From: Tannerellaceae bacterium
GTDB lineage: Bacteria; Bacteroidota; Bacteroidia; Bacteroidales; Tannerellaceae
Direction of reading: 5' to 3'
Length of the DNA: 42,297 nucleotides
NCBI GenBank assembly: GCA_031255855.1
Contig: JAIRRS010000125.1
Span: forward strand, 1 to 42,297
The position numbers and the translations under genes are program-made. The notes under the pieces were generated by a model. It saw only the letters and a list, made by a program, of their open reading frames with translations, did not search any database and had not been told where the DNA came from. Below, piece after piece: positions 24,153 through 33,976 of the stretch. Numbering within the stretch: the first letter of the stretch is position 1; the number at the start of each line of letters is the position of its first letter.

Positions 24153-25650
24153 GGGCGAGCAATTCTTCTATTTGCGTGCGGTCGTTACTCAGGCGGGGAA
24201 TCTTGTGTTGTCCGCCTAATTTGCCTTTTTGTTTCAGCCAGTCGTAAAATGTTCCTTCCCGCGATACAACTATTTCCAACGGCTGGAGCGAGATACTTTT
24301 GTATCGTTTGGCCTCGTAGTCGGAATTTAGTTCCTGCAAATGTTTATCCAACAAAGATTCAAACTCATTGATGGATGGGGGCATTTTCTCAAACTCGATA
24401 AACCACTGGTGGAATCCTTTCCCTTTGTCCAGCATGAATAATGGAGCGGCTGTGTATTCTTTTACTTTCGCGCCTGTCTCAAGGCTGGTTATGCTTATTG
24501 CCTTATCGGCATTATCCACCATTAATTCTTCTCCGAAAGCATTGATATAATGTTTGGTTCGTCCCGAAATAACAAATTTATGGGGGAAAAGAGAGGTGAA
24601 GCGCACGGTGTCTCCTATGATATACCGCCAAAGCCCTCCGGAAGTCGTAATCACCATGGCGTAGTTTTTTCCCACTTCCACCCTTTCCAATGGGAGTATG
24701 GCAGGGTTGGGATTGCTTAATTCATTCAGGGGAATAAATTCGTAAAACACTCCGTAGTCGGGCATCATCAGCATAGCCGGGTCGGACGGGTCGTCTTGTA
24801 TACCGAAAAAGCCTTCAGACGCGTTATACGTTTCCATATAGTGCATATTGTCAGACGGAATCAGCGTTTTGTACTGTTCACGATAAGGTTCGAAACTGAT
24901 TCCTCCATGGAAGAAAACTTCCAGATTGGGCCATACTTCGGTGAGGTATTGTTTACCTGTTTTCTCCAACACGGATTTAATGAGCACCAACATCCATGAA
25001 GGTACACCCGACAGGCTGTTTACATCTTCGTTCCACGTATTGCCTACAATGGCTTTTATCTTGTTTTCCCATTCATCCATCAGGATGATACGTTTTTTGG
25101 GGACGCGGAACAGATTGACGATAGGAGGCAGGTTTTGTATCAATACGGCTGACAGGTCGCCGTAATGGGCGCGTTGATTCAACGGAGAAGGGCTATGGCT
25201 ACCACCCAGTATAAGGCCTTTGCGCGAAAAGAAGCGGCTCTTGGAATTGCTGCGGAGATAGAGGGCTACACAATCGAATCCGCCTTTATATTGGCTACGT
25301 TTAATTTCGGGGGTAATAGGGATGAACTTGCTTTTGTCATTTGTGGTGCCGCTACTTTTAGCATACCATTTGACGACTGAGGGCCAAAGTACATTTTCCT
25401 CGCCGTTAATCATACGGATCACATACGGTTTGATATCGTCATAGCCTTGCAACGGCAAGCGCGTAGAGAAGTCTTCGTATGCTCGTATACTTTTGAAGTC
25501 AAACTTTTTCCCCCATTCCGTATGTTTTGCCTTATGTAAAAGAGCCAACAGTTGTTTATGCTGGATATCATCAATATTATGCGCAAACTTTTCGATTTCC
25601 CGTTGGCGAGGGACGAATATCTGTGATGTTACTCTCGTTAAAATATCCAT
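24142..25650 (-). CDS. GH3 auxin-responsive-promoter-like family protein
   Basis: This 502-residue protein belongs to the acyl-adenylate-forming GH3 superfamily, named for plant auxin-conjugating enzymes and not for glycoside hydrolases. Visible landmarks are KWYAKSSGTTNDKSKFIPIT (ATP-phosphate loop, about residues 93-112), the YNASEGFFGIQDD motif near residue 275 and GGLWRYIIGDTVRF near residue 337. It probably forms acyl-AMP and conjugates it to an amine, but the substrate in bacteria is unknown. It is common as a single gene in Bacteroidetes. A -7 element, TACATTTG, lies on the minus strand at 25680-25673. Confidence 0.9.
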   Translation of the reverse strand: MDILTRVTSQIFVPRQREIEKFAHNIDDIQHKQLLALLHKAKHTEWGKKFDFKSIRAYEDFSTRLPLQGYDDIKPYVIRMINGEENVLWPSVVKWYAKSSGTTNDKSKFIPITPEIKRSQYKGGFDCVALYLRSNSKSRFFSRKGLILGGSHSPSPLNQRAHYGDLSAVLIQNLPPIVNLFRVPKKRIILMDEWENKIKAIVGNTWNEDVNSLSGVPSWMLVLIKSVLEKTGKQYLTEVWPNLEVFFHGGISFEPYREQYKTLIPSDNMHYMETYNASEGFFGIQDDPSDPAMLMMPDYGVFYEFIPLNELSNPNPAILPLERVEVGKNYAMVITTSGGLWRYIIGDTVRFTSLFPHKFVISGRTKHYINAFGEELMVDNADKAISITSLETGAKVKEYTAAPLFMLDKGKGFHQWFIEFEKMPPSINEFESLLDKHLQELNSDYEAKRYKSISLQPLEIVVSREGTFYDWLKQKGKLGGQHKIPRLSNDRTQIEELLALNS

Positions 25651-25672
25651 GCTCTTCTAAATGAATTGGCTG

Positions 25673-25708
25673 CAAATGTAGCCATTATCACCGTTATTTC
25701 TATCTTTG
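25673..25708. promoter_or_regulatory. Divergent promoters of the GH3-family gene and pfkA
   Basis: TACATTTG on the minus strand (25680-25673) is placed for the GH3-family gene, and TATCTTTG on the plus strand (25701-25708) is placed for pfkA. Both match TAnnTTTG; neither has a clear -33 box. The pfkA element supports the ATG at 25729, because a start further upstream would lie before the transcript begins. Confidence 0.5.
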
Positions 25709-25728
25709 TAGCAAATAATTATATTATT

Positions 25729-26742
25729 ATGAGAATAGGAATCCTTTCTTCAGGGGGAGATTGCCCTGGTATCAACGCCACAATCCGTGGCGTAGGCAAA
25801 ACAGCCATCATGCATTACAACATGGAGGTCGTTGGAATCCACAGTGGTTTTTCCGGCATACTGGGAAAAGACGTACAAACCCTTGACGAACGCAACCTTT
25901 CGGGTATCCTCAACCTTGGAGGAACTATACTTGGCACGTCCCGTGAAAAAACGTTTCGCAAATTAATTGCGACCGATGAAGGACAAGCCTCCATCATAAA
26001 ACAAAATTACCATGAATTAGGCTTAGACTGCATTGTATGCATAGGGGGCAATGGCACGCAGAAGACAGCAAACCTGCTGTCTGAAATCGGGCTGAACATA
26101 ATAGGCGTGCCCAAAACCATCGACAACGACGTGTGGGGGACAGACATTACCTTCGGCTTCGACACGGCTGTAAACATAGCAACCGAAGCCATCGACAGGC
26201 TCCATTCGACAGCCAGTTCACACAAGCGGGTGATGGTGGTTGAAGTGATGGGTCATAAAGTAGGTTGGATTGCCCTATATGCCGGAATGGCCGGAGGCGC
26301 GGATATTATCTTGCTGCCTGAATTAGGGTACGATATTAATAAGGTGAACGCTGCTATCCTCGACCGCGCCAAACGAGGCAAACCGTATTCAATCGTGGTA
26401 GTAGCCGAAGGCGTGGAAACAGTTAACAAGAAAAACCGTCCGGCAGACTTTATTACCAAGGCCATTGAAGACGCAACCGGTATAGAAGCGAGAGAAACCG
26501 TTTTGGGCTATACCCAGCGCGGCGGCAATCCCTCTCCATTCGACCGCAACCTGGCAACCCGCTTGGGAGGACATGCTACGGAATTGATTGCCAACAAACA
26601 ATTCGGACGTATGGTTTGTATGAAAGGTGATCATGTAGACTCTATCCCATTATCCGAAGTAGCCGGGAGATTAAAGATTGTTACTCCCGACCACGACTTG
26701 ATTATCCAGGGCGAACGGATGGGCATTACATTCGGCAAGTAG
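25729..26742 (+). CDS. pfkA: 6-phosphofructokinase, mixed-substrate (group III-like) type
   Basis: PFK phosphorylates fructose 6-phosphate in glycolysis. From the ATG at 25729 (MRIGILSSGGDCPGINA) the protein has 337 residues. The phosphate-donor loop reads GGNGT where E. coli PfkA has GGDGS, and the next motif reads PKTIDND where E. coli has PGTIDND. Gly at position 104 with Lys at position 124 (E. coli numbering) is the combination seen in group III enzymes, some of which use either ATP or pyrophosphate. The Asp103-to-Asn change is also notable. MGHKVGWIALYAGMAGGAD and the fructose-phosphate site are intact. It converges on the GH2 gene. Confidence 0.9.
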   Translation: MRIGILSSGGDCPGINATIRGVGKTAIMHYNMEVVGIHSGFSGILGKDVQTLDERNLSGILNLGGTILGTSREKTFRKLIATDEGQASIIKQNYHELGLDCIVCIGGNGTQKTANLLSEIGLNIIGVPKTIDNDVWGTDITFGFDTAVNIATEAIDRLHSTASSHKRVMVVEVMGHKVGWIALYAGMAGGADIILLPELGYDINKVNAAILDRAKRGKPYSIVVVAEGVETVNKKNRPADFITKAIEDATGIEARETVLGYTQRGGNPSPFDRNLATRLGGHATELIANKQFGRMVCMKGDHVDSIPLSEVAGRLKIVTPDHDLIIQGERMGITFGK

Positions 26743-26749
26743 CCAGGTC

Positions 26750-28561
26750 TTATTCCGATAGTTCGTTAATTACTTCCTGGTTTGCCTTGCGCACTTCAGC
26801 CTCATTGATCTTTACTTTCTTACGGTCGTATGTCATCAATCCGTTTACTTCGCCTTCCACGTCGGTGGTTTGCGTATATACCGCTGCCGAGAAACCCCGC
26901 TTTACCATCTCTTTCAGCTCTTTTGCGTATTTCACGTATTCGGCAGTCACTTCTTCCACGCTTTTGAACTGGATATACCCCCAGTTGCGTTTTTGCCACC
27001 AAAGATGCTCTTCCAACGGCAAGCCGATGCCTCCATACTCACCCAACACATTCACACGTTCGGCGTCGAAAAGAAACATTTTCGGCCCTGGGTAATTGTG
27101 TAAATCAAGTATGTCGCCGGTTGGCCGATGGTTGCCACCACTTGCCGGGTTAATCAAGCGTGAGGGATCGTAAGCCTGCGTCCATTCCACCACTTCCCCG
27201 GTGTTAAACTGTCCCCAGCCTTCGTTGAAAGGAACCCATACCACGATCGAAGGATTGGAAATGCATACATCCATGATTTCTTTCCATTCCTGGTAAAAGT
27301 TGGCGACAGACTCTGCCGACCGTTTCTTATCTGTCCCTCCATTATATACATGGGGCGCCCAGTTATTACCCATATCGCCGCTTGGCATATCCTGCCAAAC
27401 CAGTATACCTTCCTTGTCGCAATGATAATACCAACGTGCCGGTTCCACCTTAACATGTTTACGGATCATATTGAAGCCCCACTCTTTTGTCTTTTTTATA
27501 TCATAAAGTAAGGCTTCGTCCGTAGGAGCCGTGTACAAACCGTCGGGCCACCATCCCTGATCGAGCGGGCCGTAATGGAAAAGGTCTTTATTGTTCAATT
27601 GCATGCGCATCAAGCCATTGGCATCACGTTTAGCGGAGATTTTACGAAAAGCTGCATACGATTTCACTTCATCTATCACCTTTCCATTGGAAGAAACCGA
27701 CACTTTCATATCGTATAAGTACGGGTTTCCGGTATCCCACAACGTCGGATTCTTAACAGCCAAGCGAAGTTCTTTCCCCTGTAAGCCTTTTGCCGAAGCA
27801 ACTACCCGTCCTTTGTCCAACAGTTTCACTTCTATAATATCCGTAGCACAACTTTGTGAAGTGGAAACCGTTACATTCAACGAACCACTGTCGATACATG
27901 GAATAGATTTAACAACCGTGATATGATTCGGAGAAACAGGCTCCATCCAAACTGTTTGCCAAATACCCGTCACAGGCGTATACCAGATGCCTTCCGGATT
28001 ATTGACCTGTTTCCCGCGTGGTTGGTAACCTTTGTCCGTCGGATCCCAAACACGGACAACTAATTTATGTTTTGTCTTCCCCGCGAGAAATGGGGTAATA
28101 TCAAATGAGAACGGAGTGAATCCGCCCTGATGCGATCCAATCAATATGTCATTGATAAACACATCGGCTTTCCAGTCTACCGCGCCAAAGTTCAGCTTTA
28201 CATTTTTTCCTTTCCAGCCGGAAGGAACCGTAAACTCACGTTTGTACCAAAGCTCATTGGACTCTCCTACCTCTTTCATAACTCCTGAAAGAGATGACTC
28301 GATAGCAAATGGCACCAGTATTTTACCGTCGAAAGCCGAAGGTTCGGACATTCCCCTCGACGCGATGGCATAATCCCACAAGCCGTTTAGGTTCACCCAG
28401 TCAACACGTTCTATCAGCGGCCGTGGATATTCCGGCAACACATTATCCGGGGTTATCTTCCCTGCCCAATCCGTTTTGATCTTATCTCCTGCAGGCTTCC
28501 ATTGTGCCTGCGTGCCTAAAGCCATAAGTAAGGCGCAAATAACAATTACTACTTTCTTCAT
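26750..28561 (-). CDS. Secreted glycoside hydrolase family 2 enzyme
   Basis: This 603-residue protein has a signal peptide ending near residue 20 (LMALGTQAQ). The GH2 layout is complete: a sugar-binding jelly-roll domain (about 45-210, with LNGLWDYA and ESSLSGV), an immunoglobulin-like domain (about 215-305) and a TIM barrel. The acid/base is Glu447 in FNEGWGQF and the nucleophile Glu508 in GEYGGIG. It resembles beta-galactosidase or beta-glucuronidase-like GH2 members of Bacteroidetes; the sugar is unknown. It lies 35 bp after the MG2-like gene on the same strand and may be part of that operon. Confidence 0.88.
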   Translation of the reverse strand: MKKVVIVICALLMALGTQAQWKPAGDKIKTDWAGKITPDNVLPEYPRPLIERVDWVNLNGLWDYAIASRGMSEPSAFDGKILVPFAIESSLSGVMKEVGESNELWYKREFTVPSGWKGKNVKLNFGAVDWKADVFINDILIGSHQGGFTPFSFDITPFLAGKTKHKLVVRVWDPTDKGYQPRGKQVNNPEGIWYTPVTGIWQTVWMEPVSPNHITVVKSIPCIDSGSLNVTVSTSQSCATDIIEVKLLDKGRVVASAKGLQGKELRLAVKNPTLWDTGNPYLYDMKVSVSSNGKVIDEVKSYAAFRKISAKRDANGLMRMQLNNKDLFHYGPLDQGWWPDGLYTAPTDEALLYDIKKTKEWGFNMIRKHVKVEPARWYYHCDKEGILVWQDMPSGDMGNNWAPHVYNGGTDKKRSAESVANFYQEWKEIMDVCISNPSIVVWVPFNEGWGQFNTGEVVEWTQAYDPSRLINPASGGNHRPTGDILDLHNYPGPKMFLFDAERVNVLGEYGGIGLPLEEHLWWQKRNWGYIQFKSVEEVTAEYVKYAKELKEMVKRGFSAAVYTQTTDVEGEVNGLMTYDRKKVKINEAEVRKANQEVINELSE

Positions 28562-28596
28562 GTGGTTGTATGTATTAATATGACTATCCGAATCGT

Positions 28597-30354
28597 TTAT
28601 TCCACTTTGATAAGCGAAGTACCCGATATAGCTTCGCCATTTTTTGTCAAACCCTCTACTGTCACTACATATTCACCTTTTAAATCGGATGTGGTGAAAG
28701 GTATAACAGCTGCATTACCTTCGGTCTTCACGCGAGGTTCCCACAACAACGTATGACGGTAATCGGGCATCCGGGTATTTTTTTCTTGTTCAGTTGCATA
28801 CGAAGGTGTATAGAAATAACGGGGAGCCTGTGTTCCTTCATAATCGAAAAGTTGCGTAGCGTTGCTTACCGTCAGCTCCTGATAGTCGTTCCCGTATGTT
28901 TTAAATGTGGCAATCCCGTCGAACTGTACTCCTCCAAACTGGTATTTTCCCCGATAGATACAGATTTCTTCTATCAATAACGGATTGTAATTATAGAGTA
29001 ACTCGTGATCGGCAACAGGTATCCCGTCTAAAAGAACCAATGAATTATCGTCGGTGTAACCGGTACGTTCTTCCGTCAGTACCGATAGAACACGCCTGTC
29101 TCCTATTCTCTTGAAACGAAGGCCGGGGATAAATTCCGTCACTACTTCACCCATCGTGGCAAAGCGGGTATATTCATCCAGTAAATACCGCCAGTCGGGT
29201 TTCCATTGCAAAAGGGCATCCACGCCCTTTATTACAGACAAAGAATCTCCCCTATAGGATTGCAGTACCTGTAAACCCATACTTCTCTTCAATAATTCCC
29301 GGTTCCATGCCGGATTCCATTCGATAGCCGGTAGTTGCCTGTCGGTGTGGGTGATAAAAGGCGACTGGATATCTACACGATATTTTTCAACAAGAGGGGT
29401 AATTGCCGTCGTAGCTATTTCATGCGTACCCGACACATGTTTCGTATAAAAGGCAACACTTGCATCCCGGACATCTACCTGCCCGCTAAATATCCGTATC
29501 CGGTTGCCAACAAACCCCAGCAATGTTACAGGGACATAACCGTCGAGTTTAGCCGGTTCGTTTGTCGACAAGTCAATCAGTTTTCCTCTCAATACATGTC
29601 CCTCCATCTCGGGCGTAAGCTTCACGTCGAAAGAAGGTTGTGGATAACCGTCCATTTGCTGCTCCCACTGTTGTATGCCTGTGGACGAATATTCAGCCAT
29701 ACTTTCACGACCAGCTATGGATACCGACAGCGTATGAATGTCCGAAGGTATGTTTTCCAATCTAATTTCCCCGGCAGAACGTGTTTGATAGGTTGTATTA
29801 TCAGGGCTTACTGTTATCTTGTTGCTTATCGCCCGGAAAGATCCCGGTTGAACAGCAAGCGTATCTTCCGACAACGTCACCGTATTATCCATGCCAAATG
29901 TATTGACTACCGGGATTACCTTATTGAAATACACGACTTCGCCTTCGTTTTGCATATAACGGGTATAGGCAACCAACCGGTAATTACCTGTTGGCAATGA
30001 TACGGGAAGAACTACGGAACCTTCCCCTACCCCATCTTTCAATTCCAGCTTTGCCTGCACACGCGGAATGGCTTCGTCCAATAGTTCCACATACCCTACC
30101 TTACTCAAATCCAATGGCTTTCCGTCTGCGTCTGTCGTAAACATCTTCATCCATAACAGTTCGCCTGATAAATAAAGGGGTTTGTCGGTTTGCACACAGA
30201 CACGCTCACGCAAAGTCTCCGCATTCCCCGTTTGCATAAAACACAAACTACACACACAAAGCGCCCATAAGATGTTCCTATACTTTCTCTCATATTCGGA
30301 TATTAGCAATGCCCCTCTAAGCAATACAGCCGTATATAGCCTCTTTATAAACAT
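28597..30354 (-). CDS. MG2-like (alpha-2-macroglobulin type) secreted protein
   Basis: This 585-residue exported protein has a hydrophobic segment at about residues 28-45 (NILWALCVCSLCFMQTGNA). An MG2-type beta-sandwich (about 52-155) includes VCVQTDKPLYLSGELLWMK and PTGNYRLVAYTRYMQN. The later part has further beta-rich domains, including a TonB-plug-like stretch (SLVLLDGIPVADHELL, about 445) and a C-terminal Ig-like domain (TSDLKGEYVVTVEGLTKNG). Such proteins typically accompany TonB receptors in Bacteroidetes, but their job is not known. It starts 11 bp after the TonB receptor gene. The start codon is uncertain, because the 27 residues before the hydrophobic segment are unusually long. Confidence 0.75.
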   Translation of the reverse strand: MFIKRLYTAVLLRGALLISEYERKYRNILWALCVCSLCFMQTGNAETLRERVCVQTDKPLYLSGELLWMKMFTTDADGKPLDLSKVGYVELLDEAIPRVQAKLELKDGVGEGSVVLPVSLPTGNYRLVAYTRYMQNEGEVVYFNKVIPVVNTFGMDNTVTLSEDTLAVQPGSFRAISNKITVSPDNTTYQTRSAGEIRLENIPSDIHTLSVSIAGRESMAEYSSTGIQQWEQQMDGYPQPSFDVKLTPEMEGHVLRGKLIDLSTNEPAKLDGYVPVTLLGFVGNRIRIFSGQVDVRDASVAFYTKHVSGTHEIATTAITPLVEKYRVDIQSPFITHTDRQLPAIEWNPAWNRELLKRSMGLQVLQSYRGDSLSVIKGVDALLQWKPDWRYLLDEYTRFATMGEVVTEFIPGLRFKRIGDRRVLSVLTEERTGYTDDNSLVLLDGIPVADHELLYNYNPLLIEEICIYRGKYQFGGVQFDGIATFKTYGNDYQELTVSNATQLFDYEGTQAPRYFYTPSYATEQEKNTRMPDYRHTLLWEPRVKTEGNAAVIPFTTSDLKGEYVVTVEGLTKNGEAISGTSLIKVE

Positions 30355-30365
30355 AGTAGCAATCT

Positions 30366-33113
30366 TTAAAATTTAATATTATATGAAATGTAAGGAATCG
30401 GGATGCCGAAGATTGCCAATTTATACCCTTTCAGTTTCCCCTCTTCTGATATGTAATAAACAGAATAGGCATTTTTTCTTCCTGTCAGATTATATACACC
30501 TAACGAGAAAGAACTATGCGTCAATAATGTCAGATGGTGGCTGGGTTCGATGTTGATAGACAAATCTACCCTGAAAAAATCAGGTATCCGGTATTGATTC
30601 CTGTCCGAATAGTAAACAAACTCTCCCCCGGCTGTCTTGTATTTAAATACCGGCAAGGTGATAGGCCGCCCCGTGCTATAATCCACATTCATGGAAACAC
30701 TGAAACGATGGGTAAACTTGTAGTTCCCAACAAACTTGAAATCGTGGGGCTTGTCAAAGTCTGCCGAATACCAATTGCCATCATTAACAGGCTCAGGCGC
30801 CAATGGATTACTCTGCCGAAGTTGTGTGCGCGAATAGGTATAACTCATCCAACCGTTTAGTTTCCCTTGTGTCTTTTTCACCATCAATTCCACACCGTAA
30901 GCACGTCCTTCCGTATCTAATACATCTGTCTCTATATGGTGGTTCATCAATAGCTCGGATCCATTGCGGTAGTCCAGGTAGTCATCCATTTTTTTATAAT
31001 ATCCTTCTATGGATGCCTCAATTGTATTGTTTGCAAAATTATGGTAGAATCCAACTGCTGCCTGAAGACCTGTTTGAGGTCTGATGTTAGCATCACTTAA
31101 CTTCCATGTGTCAGTTGGCGACATAATAGTTGTGTTCGACAACTTATGGATATTTTGCCTCATTGTATTTACACCTGCTTTGACAGAGAAGTCTTCTGTC
31201 AAAGCATACCGTCCCGAAACACGGAATTCCGGTCCATGATACGTTTTAAAAATCCCTTTGTCTTTTGTTTCTGTTCTTATAATTGTATTCAAAGAGGGCA
31301 ATTCATCCTCTGAATATAAATTATATGTACGCGCCCCTAAAGCATTGTATATTGAATAGCGCACACCTACGTTGAATGATAACTGGGGAGTGATATCCCA
31401 ACGCTCGCCAATATATAGGGCTGTTTCCAATGCTTTTTCTTTTTGCATGCGGTCGGGAACTACCAACGATTTTTCTCCATCGGGGAGATATGTTCCCGGA
31501 TTCAAATCATACATTAATCCATTAAAACCAACGTCCAACGTGTGCTTGTCATTGAGATACCATGTGAAGTCTGTCTTGGCAAACATCTGGTTAATGGCAA
31601 AAGACAATGAATACGCATTCGCAGGATTCTCCGTATCTTTCGTATTGTAATCGTAATGGTCGTATCCGGCAGTAAAAAGACCGGTCATTTTATTGGTGAA
31701 TATATGCCTCCATTTCATTGAAGCATTCGCATTCTGATAAGAGTAGCGTTCGTTGGCATTAAAACGAAAACGGTCACGGCTAAAATAACCATTAAGGTAT
31801 AAATTGTTCTTCTCATCGAATTTATGATTAATGGTTGCATTCAGGTCATAAAAACCGGCATTCCCGTCTTTGTAACCACTTTTTTCAGGAAGTTTTTTCA
31901 ATATCCAGTCCGAATAGGTGGTACGCCCACTTACAATAAAAGAAGTCTTTTCACTCAAGAGAGGTCCTTCCATACTTAGACGGCTTGTAAGCAAACCGAT
32001 ACTTGCCGAACCGCTAAACTTTTTTTTATTCCCCTCTCTGCTATTTATCTCCAATACGGAAGAAATACGTCCTCCATATTTTACCGGAATACTACTTTTA
32101 TATAATTCCATGTCGCGGATGATATCCGGATTGAAAGCCGAAAATAAGCCGAATAAATGGGTAGGATTGTAAATCGTCCCGTCGTTGAAAAGAATGAGGT
32201 TTTGGTCGGTCGCACCTCCACGTACGTTAAATCCGCCGGATACTTCACCTACCGACTTTACACCCGGCAACGATAAGACAATCTTTATTACGTCTGCTTC
32301 GCCAAAGGCCGTCGGGATATTCTTGATATCTTTCATCTTTATCCGCTCAAGTCCCATAGTCGTATTGCGGATATTGGCAATCTTTTCGGGTGAAATAGTC
32401 ACTTCTTTTAACGAATAGACCTGCTCTTCCAATTCAATATCCAGTTTTCCTGCCGAATATATTTGGAGCTGGCGTTTCGTATCTTTCATGCCCAACCTCT
32501 GGATATTCAGTTCTTGTCGGCCAACCGGAAGTTGAATAGTGAAATAACCAAAAGCATCGGTCGTAGTCCCTATCATAGGCTCTCGTATAAACAAGGTTAC
32601 CCCTACCATCGGTTCTCCTGTACGGAAATCGGTAACATTCCCATTTAATGTGACTTTGCCTGCTTGCGGCGCATTGGGATCTCCAATTTCGTATACTTTA
32701 CTTTCGGATGTAGCTTTCTGGTCGCGCTTGCTCATCAATGATATTCCTCCCAAATCGTATTCGTCGGCCAGTATATTCTTCCTTTTTCTTAAATAAAAAC
32801 TTTCGGGCAAAGAAGTTATTAATTCTTTACCTTCCAAAACAAATAGATCGTTTTCAAACGCCGACACTTTCAGTAAAGTCTTTTGCAATGCCTGTCGCAG
32901 TGCTTCGACAGGTTCCATATCCACACAGTTGATTGTAACTCGCAACGAATCCGTATTTGCCGGGTCGCTATGGACACGATAATTGGTTTGTTGTTCTATT
33001 GCATGAAACAACTTCTCAATCAAATCCTGTTGTAATGAGATCGTAACTTTATGCTGTGCCCATGCGATTGAAACACACAGAAGAGCAGATAATAGGATGG
33101 TGGCTTTTTTCAT
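30366..33113 (-). CDS. TonB-dependent outer membrane receptor with STN domain
   Basis: This 915-residue receptor has a signal peptide (LSALLCVSIAWAQ). An STN signalling domain follows at about residues 25-95 (SLQQDLIEKLFHAIEQQTNYRV). A carboxypeptidase-regulatory-like domain spans about 152-235 (VTLNGNVTDFRTGEPMVGVT), then the TonB plug (about 240-355, with GGFNVRGGATDQNLILFNDG) and a 22-strand barrel ending in ISYNIKF. The STN domain is usually a hint of trans-envelope signalling through an anti-sigma factor, but no sigma/anti-sigma pair is adjacent; the one at 38805-40057 is separate. Its start overlaps the upstream 241-residue gene by 4 bp. The ligand is unknown. Confidence 0.9.
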   Translation of the reverse strand: MKKATILLSALLCVSIAWAQHKVTISLQQDLIEKLFHAIEQQTNYRVHSDPANTDSLRVTINCVDMEPVEALRQALQKTLLKVSAFENDLFVLEGKELITSLPESFYLRKRKNILADEYDLGGISLMSKRDQKATSESKVYEIGDPNAPQAGKVTLNGNVTDFRTGEPMVGVTLFIREPMIGTTTDAFGYFTIQLPVGRQELNIQRLGMKDTKRQLQIYSAGKLDIELEEQVYSLKEVTISPEKIANIRNTTMGLERIKMKDIKNIPTAFGEADVIKIVLSLPGVKSVGEVSGGFNVRGGATDQNLILFNDGTIYNPTHLFGLFSAFNPDIIRDMELYKSSIPVKYGGRISSVLEINSREGNKKKFSGSASIGLLTSRLSMEGPLLSEKTSFIVSGRTTYSDWILKKLPEKSGYKDGNAGFYDLNATINHKFDEKNNLYLNGYFSRDRFRFNANERYSYQNANASMKWRHIFTNKMTGLFTAGYDHYDYNTKDTENPANAYSLSFAINQMFAKTDFTWYLNDKHTLDVGFNGLMYDLNPGTYLPDGEKSLVVPDRMQKEKALETALYIGERWDITPQLSFNVGVRYSIYNALGARTYNLYSEDELPSLNTIIRTETKDKGIFKTYHGPEFRVSGRYALTEDFSVKAGVNTMRQNIHKLSNTTIMSPTDTWKLSDANIRPQTGLQAAVGFYHNFANNTIEASIEGYYKKMDDYLDYRNGSELLMNHHIETDVLDTEGRAYGVELMVKKTQGKLNGWMSYTYSRTQLRQSNPLAPEPVNDGNWYSADFDKPHDFKFVGNYKFTHRFSVSMNVDYSTGRPITLPVFKYKTAGGEFVYYSDRNQYRIPDFFRVDLSINIEPSHHLTLLTHSSFSLGVYNLTGRKNAYSVYYISEEGKLKGYKLAIFGIPIPYISYNIKF

Positions 33114-33835
33114 TGCTGTTGAATGAATGTTTCGTATTGTTTTACGATTGAAATGATCGCGTTCCCGGTTTCTTTCCTGAAATTCAATTGTTGTTGCCTG
33201 CTATATTGGTTCAACTCTCTTTTATGCGGTTCGAATATTTTCAGGACAGAACCTTTACTTTTTACCATGTGGTAAACGCCGTCTTTCAATACATAATATT
33301 TCGACGACTTGTTGAAATATCCTTCCCGCACTTCATTCTTCCGGGTTTCAAACAATGAACAAGATTGTTTTTCCAAAACTTTGCATTTACCATCATACAA
33401 TAATAGATAATACCCCTCAGAAGGACTGTTTTTTAATCCATCGGGAGAAAAATAAATGACCCGGTAGCCAAACATCTCCGCATAGTCTACTTTATTGGAT
33501 TGTAAAATCAGGTGGGAATGTGTGCCCGGCGAGAGAACTATCAATTGATCTCTGTATGAATCGAACATAAGTGTTACATTCGGATACCGGATACCATCGT
33601 AAGACAAAACGCCTCCGGTAAATAAACCACTTTTAAAATATGGGTGATTGGTTATATGTGGCGCATACGGTTGGGGTTCCTTTCCCGTATATATTAGCGC
33701 TTGGTTCCGGGCTTCGTCTAAATATTGTTCCATAAGCGTATTTTTCTCTTGCCGCCAAGCCATGGAATCAAGGGTTTGTGCACCAGCCAAACAATTTATA
33801 AAAAGACACAGTGCGATTAGTAGTCGTTTCATCAT
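33110..33835 (-). CDS. Secreted protein of unknown function upstream of the TonB receptor
   Basis: This 241-residue protein has a signal peptide (LLIALCLFINCLAGAQ). Its middle is beta-rich, with YKSGLFTGGVLSYDG-like strands near residue 68 and VIYFSPDGLKNSPSEGYYLLLYDG near residue 125. The C-terminal 50 residues are helical and charged (KRELNQYSRQQQLNFRKE). I recognise no named family. The last codons overlap the receptor start by 4 bp (ATGA), so translation is coupled and a role with the receptor is likely. It is probably the first gene of the operon. Confidence 0.75.
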   Translation of the reverse strand: MMKRLLIALCLFINCLAGAQTLDSMAWRQEKNTLMEQYLDEARNQALIYTGKEPQPYAPHITNHPYFKSGLFTGGVLSYDGIRYPNVTLMFDSYRDQLIVLSPGTHSHLILQSNKVDYAEMFGYRVIYFSPDGLKNSPSEGYYLLLYDGKCKVLEKQSCSLFETRKNEVREGYFNKSSKYYVLKDGVYHMVKSKGSVLKIFEPHKRELNQYSRQQQLNFRKETGNAIISIVKQYETFIQQQ

Positions 33836-33964
33836 AGAAAGATGGTATTAGTTAGTGACCGCAAGATAATTGATTTTTTTAAATCGACAGACATAAGCGT
33901 TTATTAAATCAATTTGTCAACCAAGAATAATTGAAATGATTAACAAATCCGGCTAATCTGTCCG

Positions 33965-33972
33965 TATCTTTG
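33965..33972 (+). promoter_or_regulatory. mnmD -7 element directly before the start codon
   Basis: TATCTTTG matches TAnnTTTG and ends 4 bp before the ATG at 33977. Transcription would begin on or next to the start codon, which would make the mRNA leaderless. No convincing -33 box is seen, so the assignment is tentative. Confidence 0.4.
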
Positions 33973-33976
33973 CCGC

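Noticed and set aside
25666..25728. Upstream start for pfkA
   Set aside because: The added residues precede the universal MRIGILSSGG start and cover the likely promoter.
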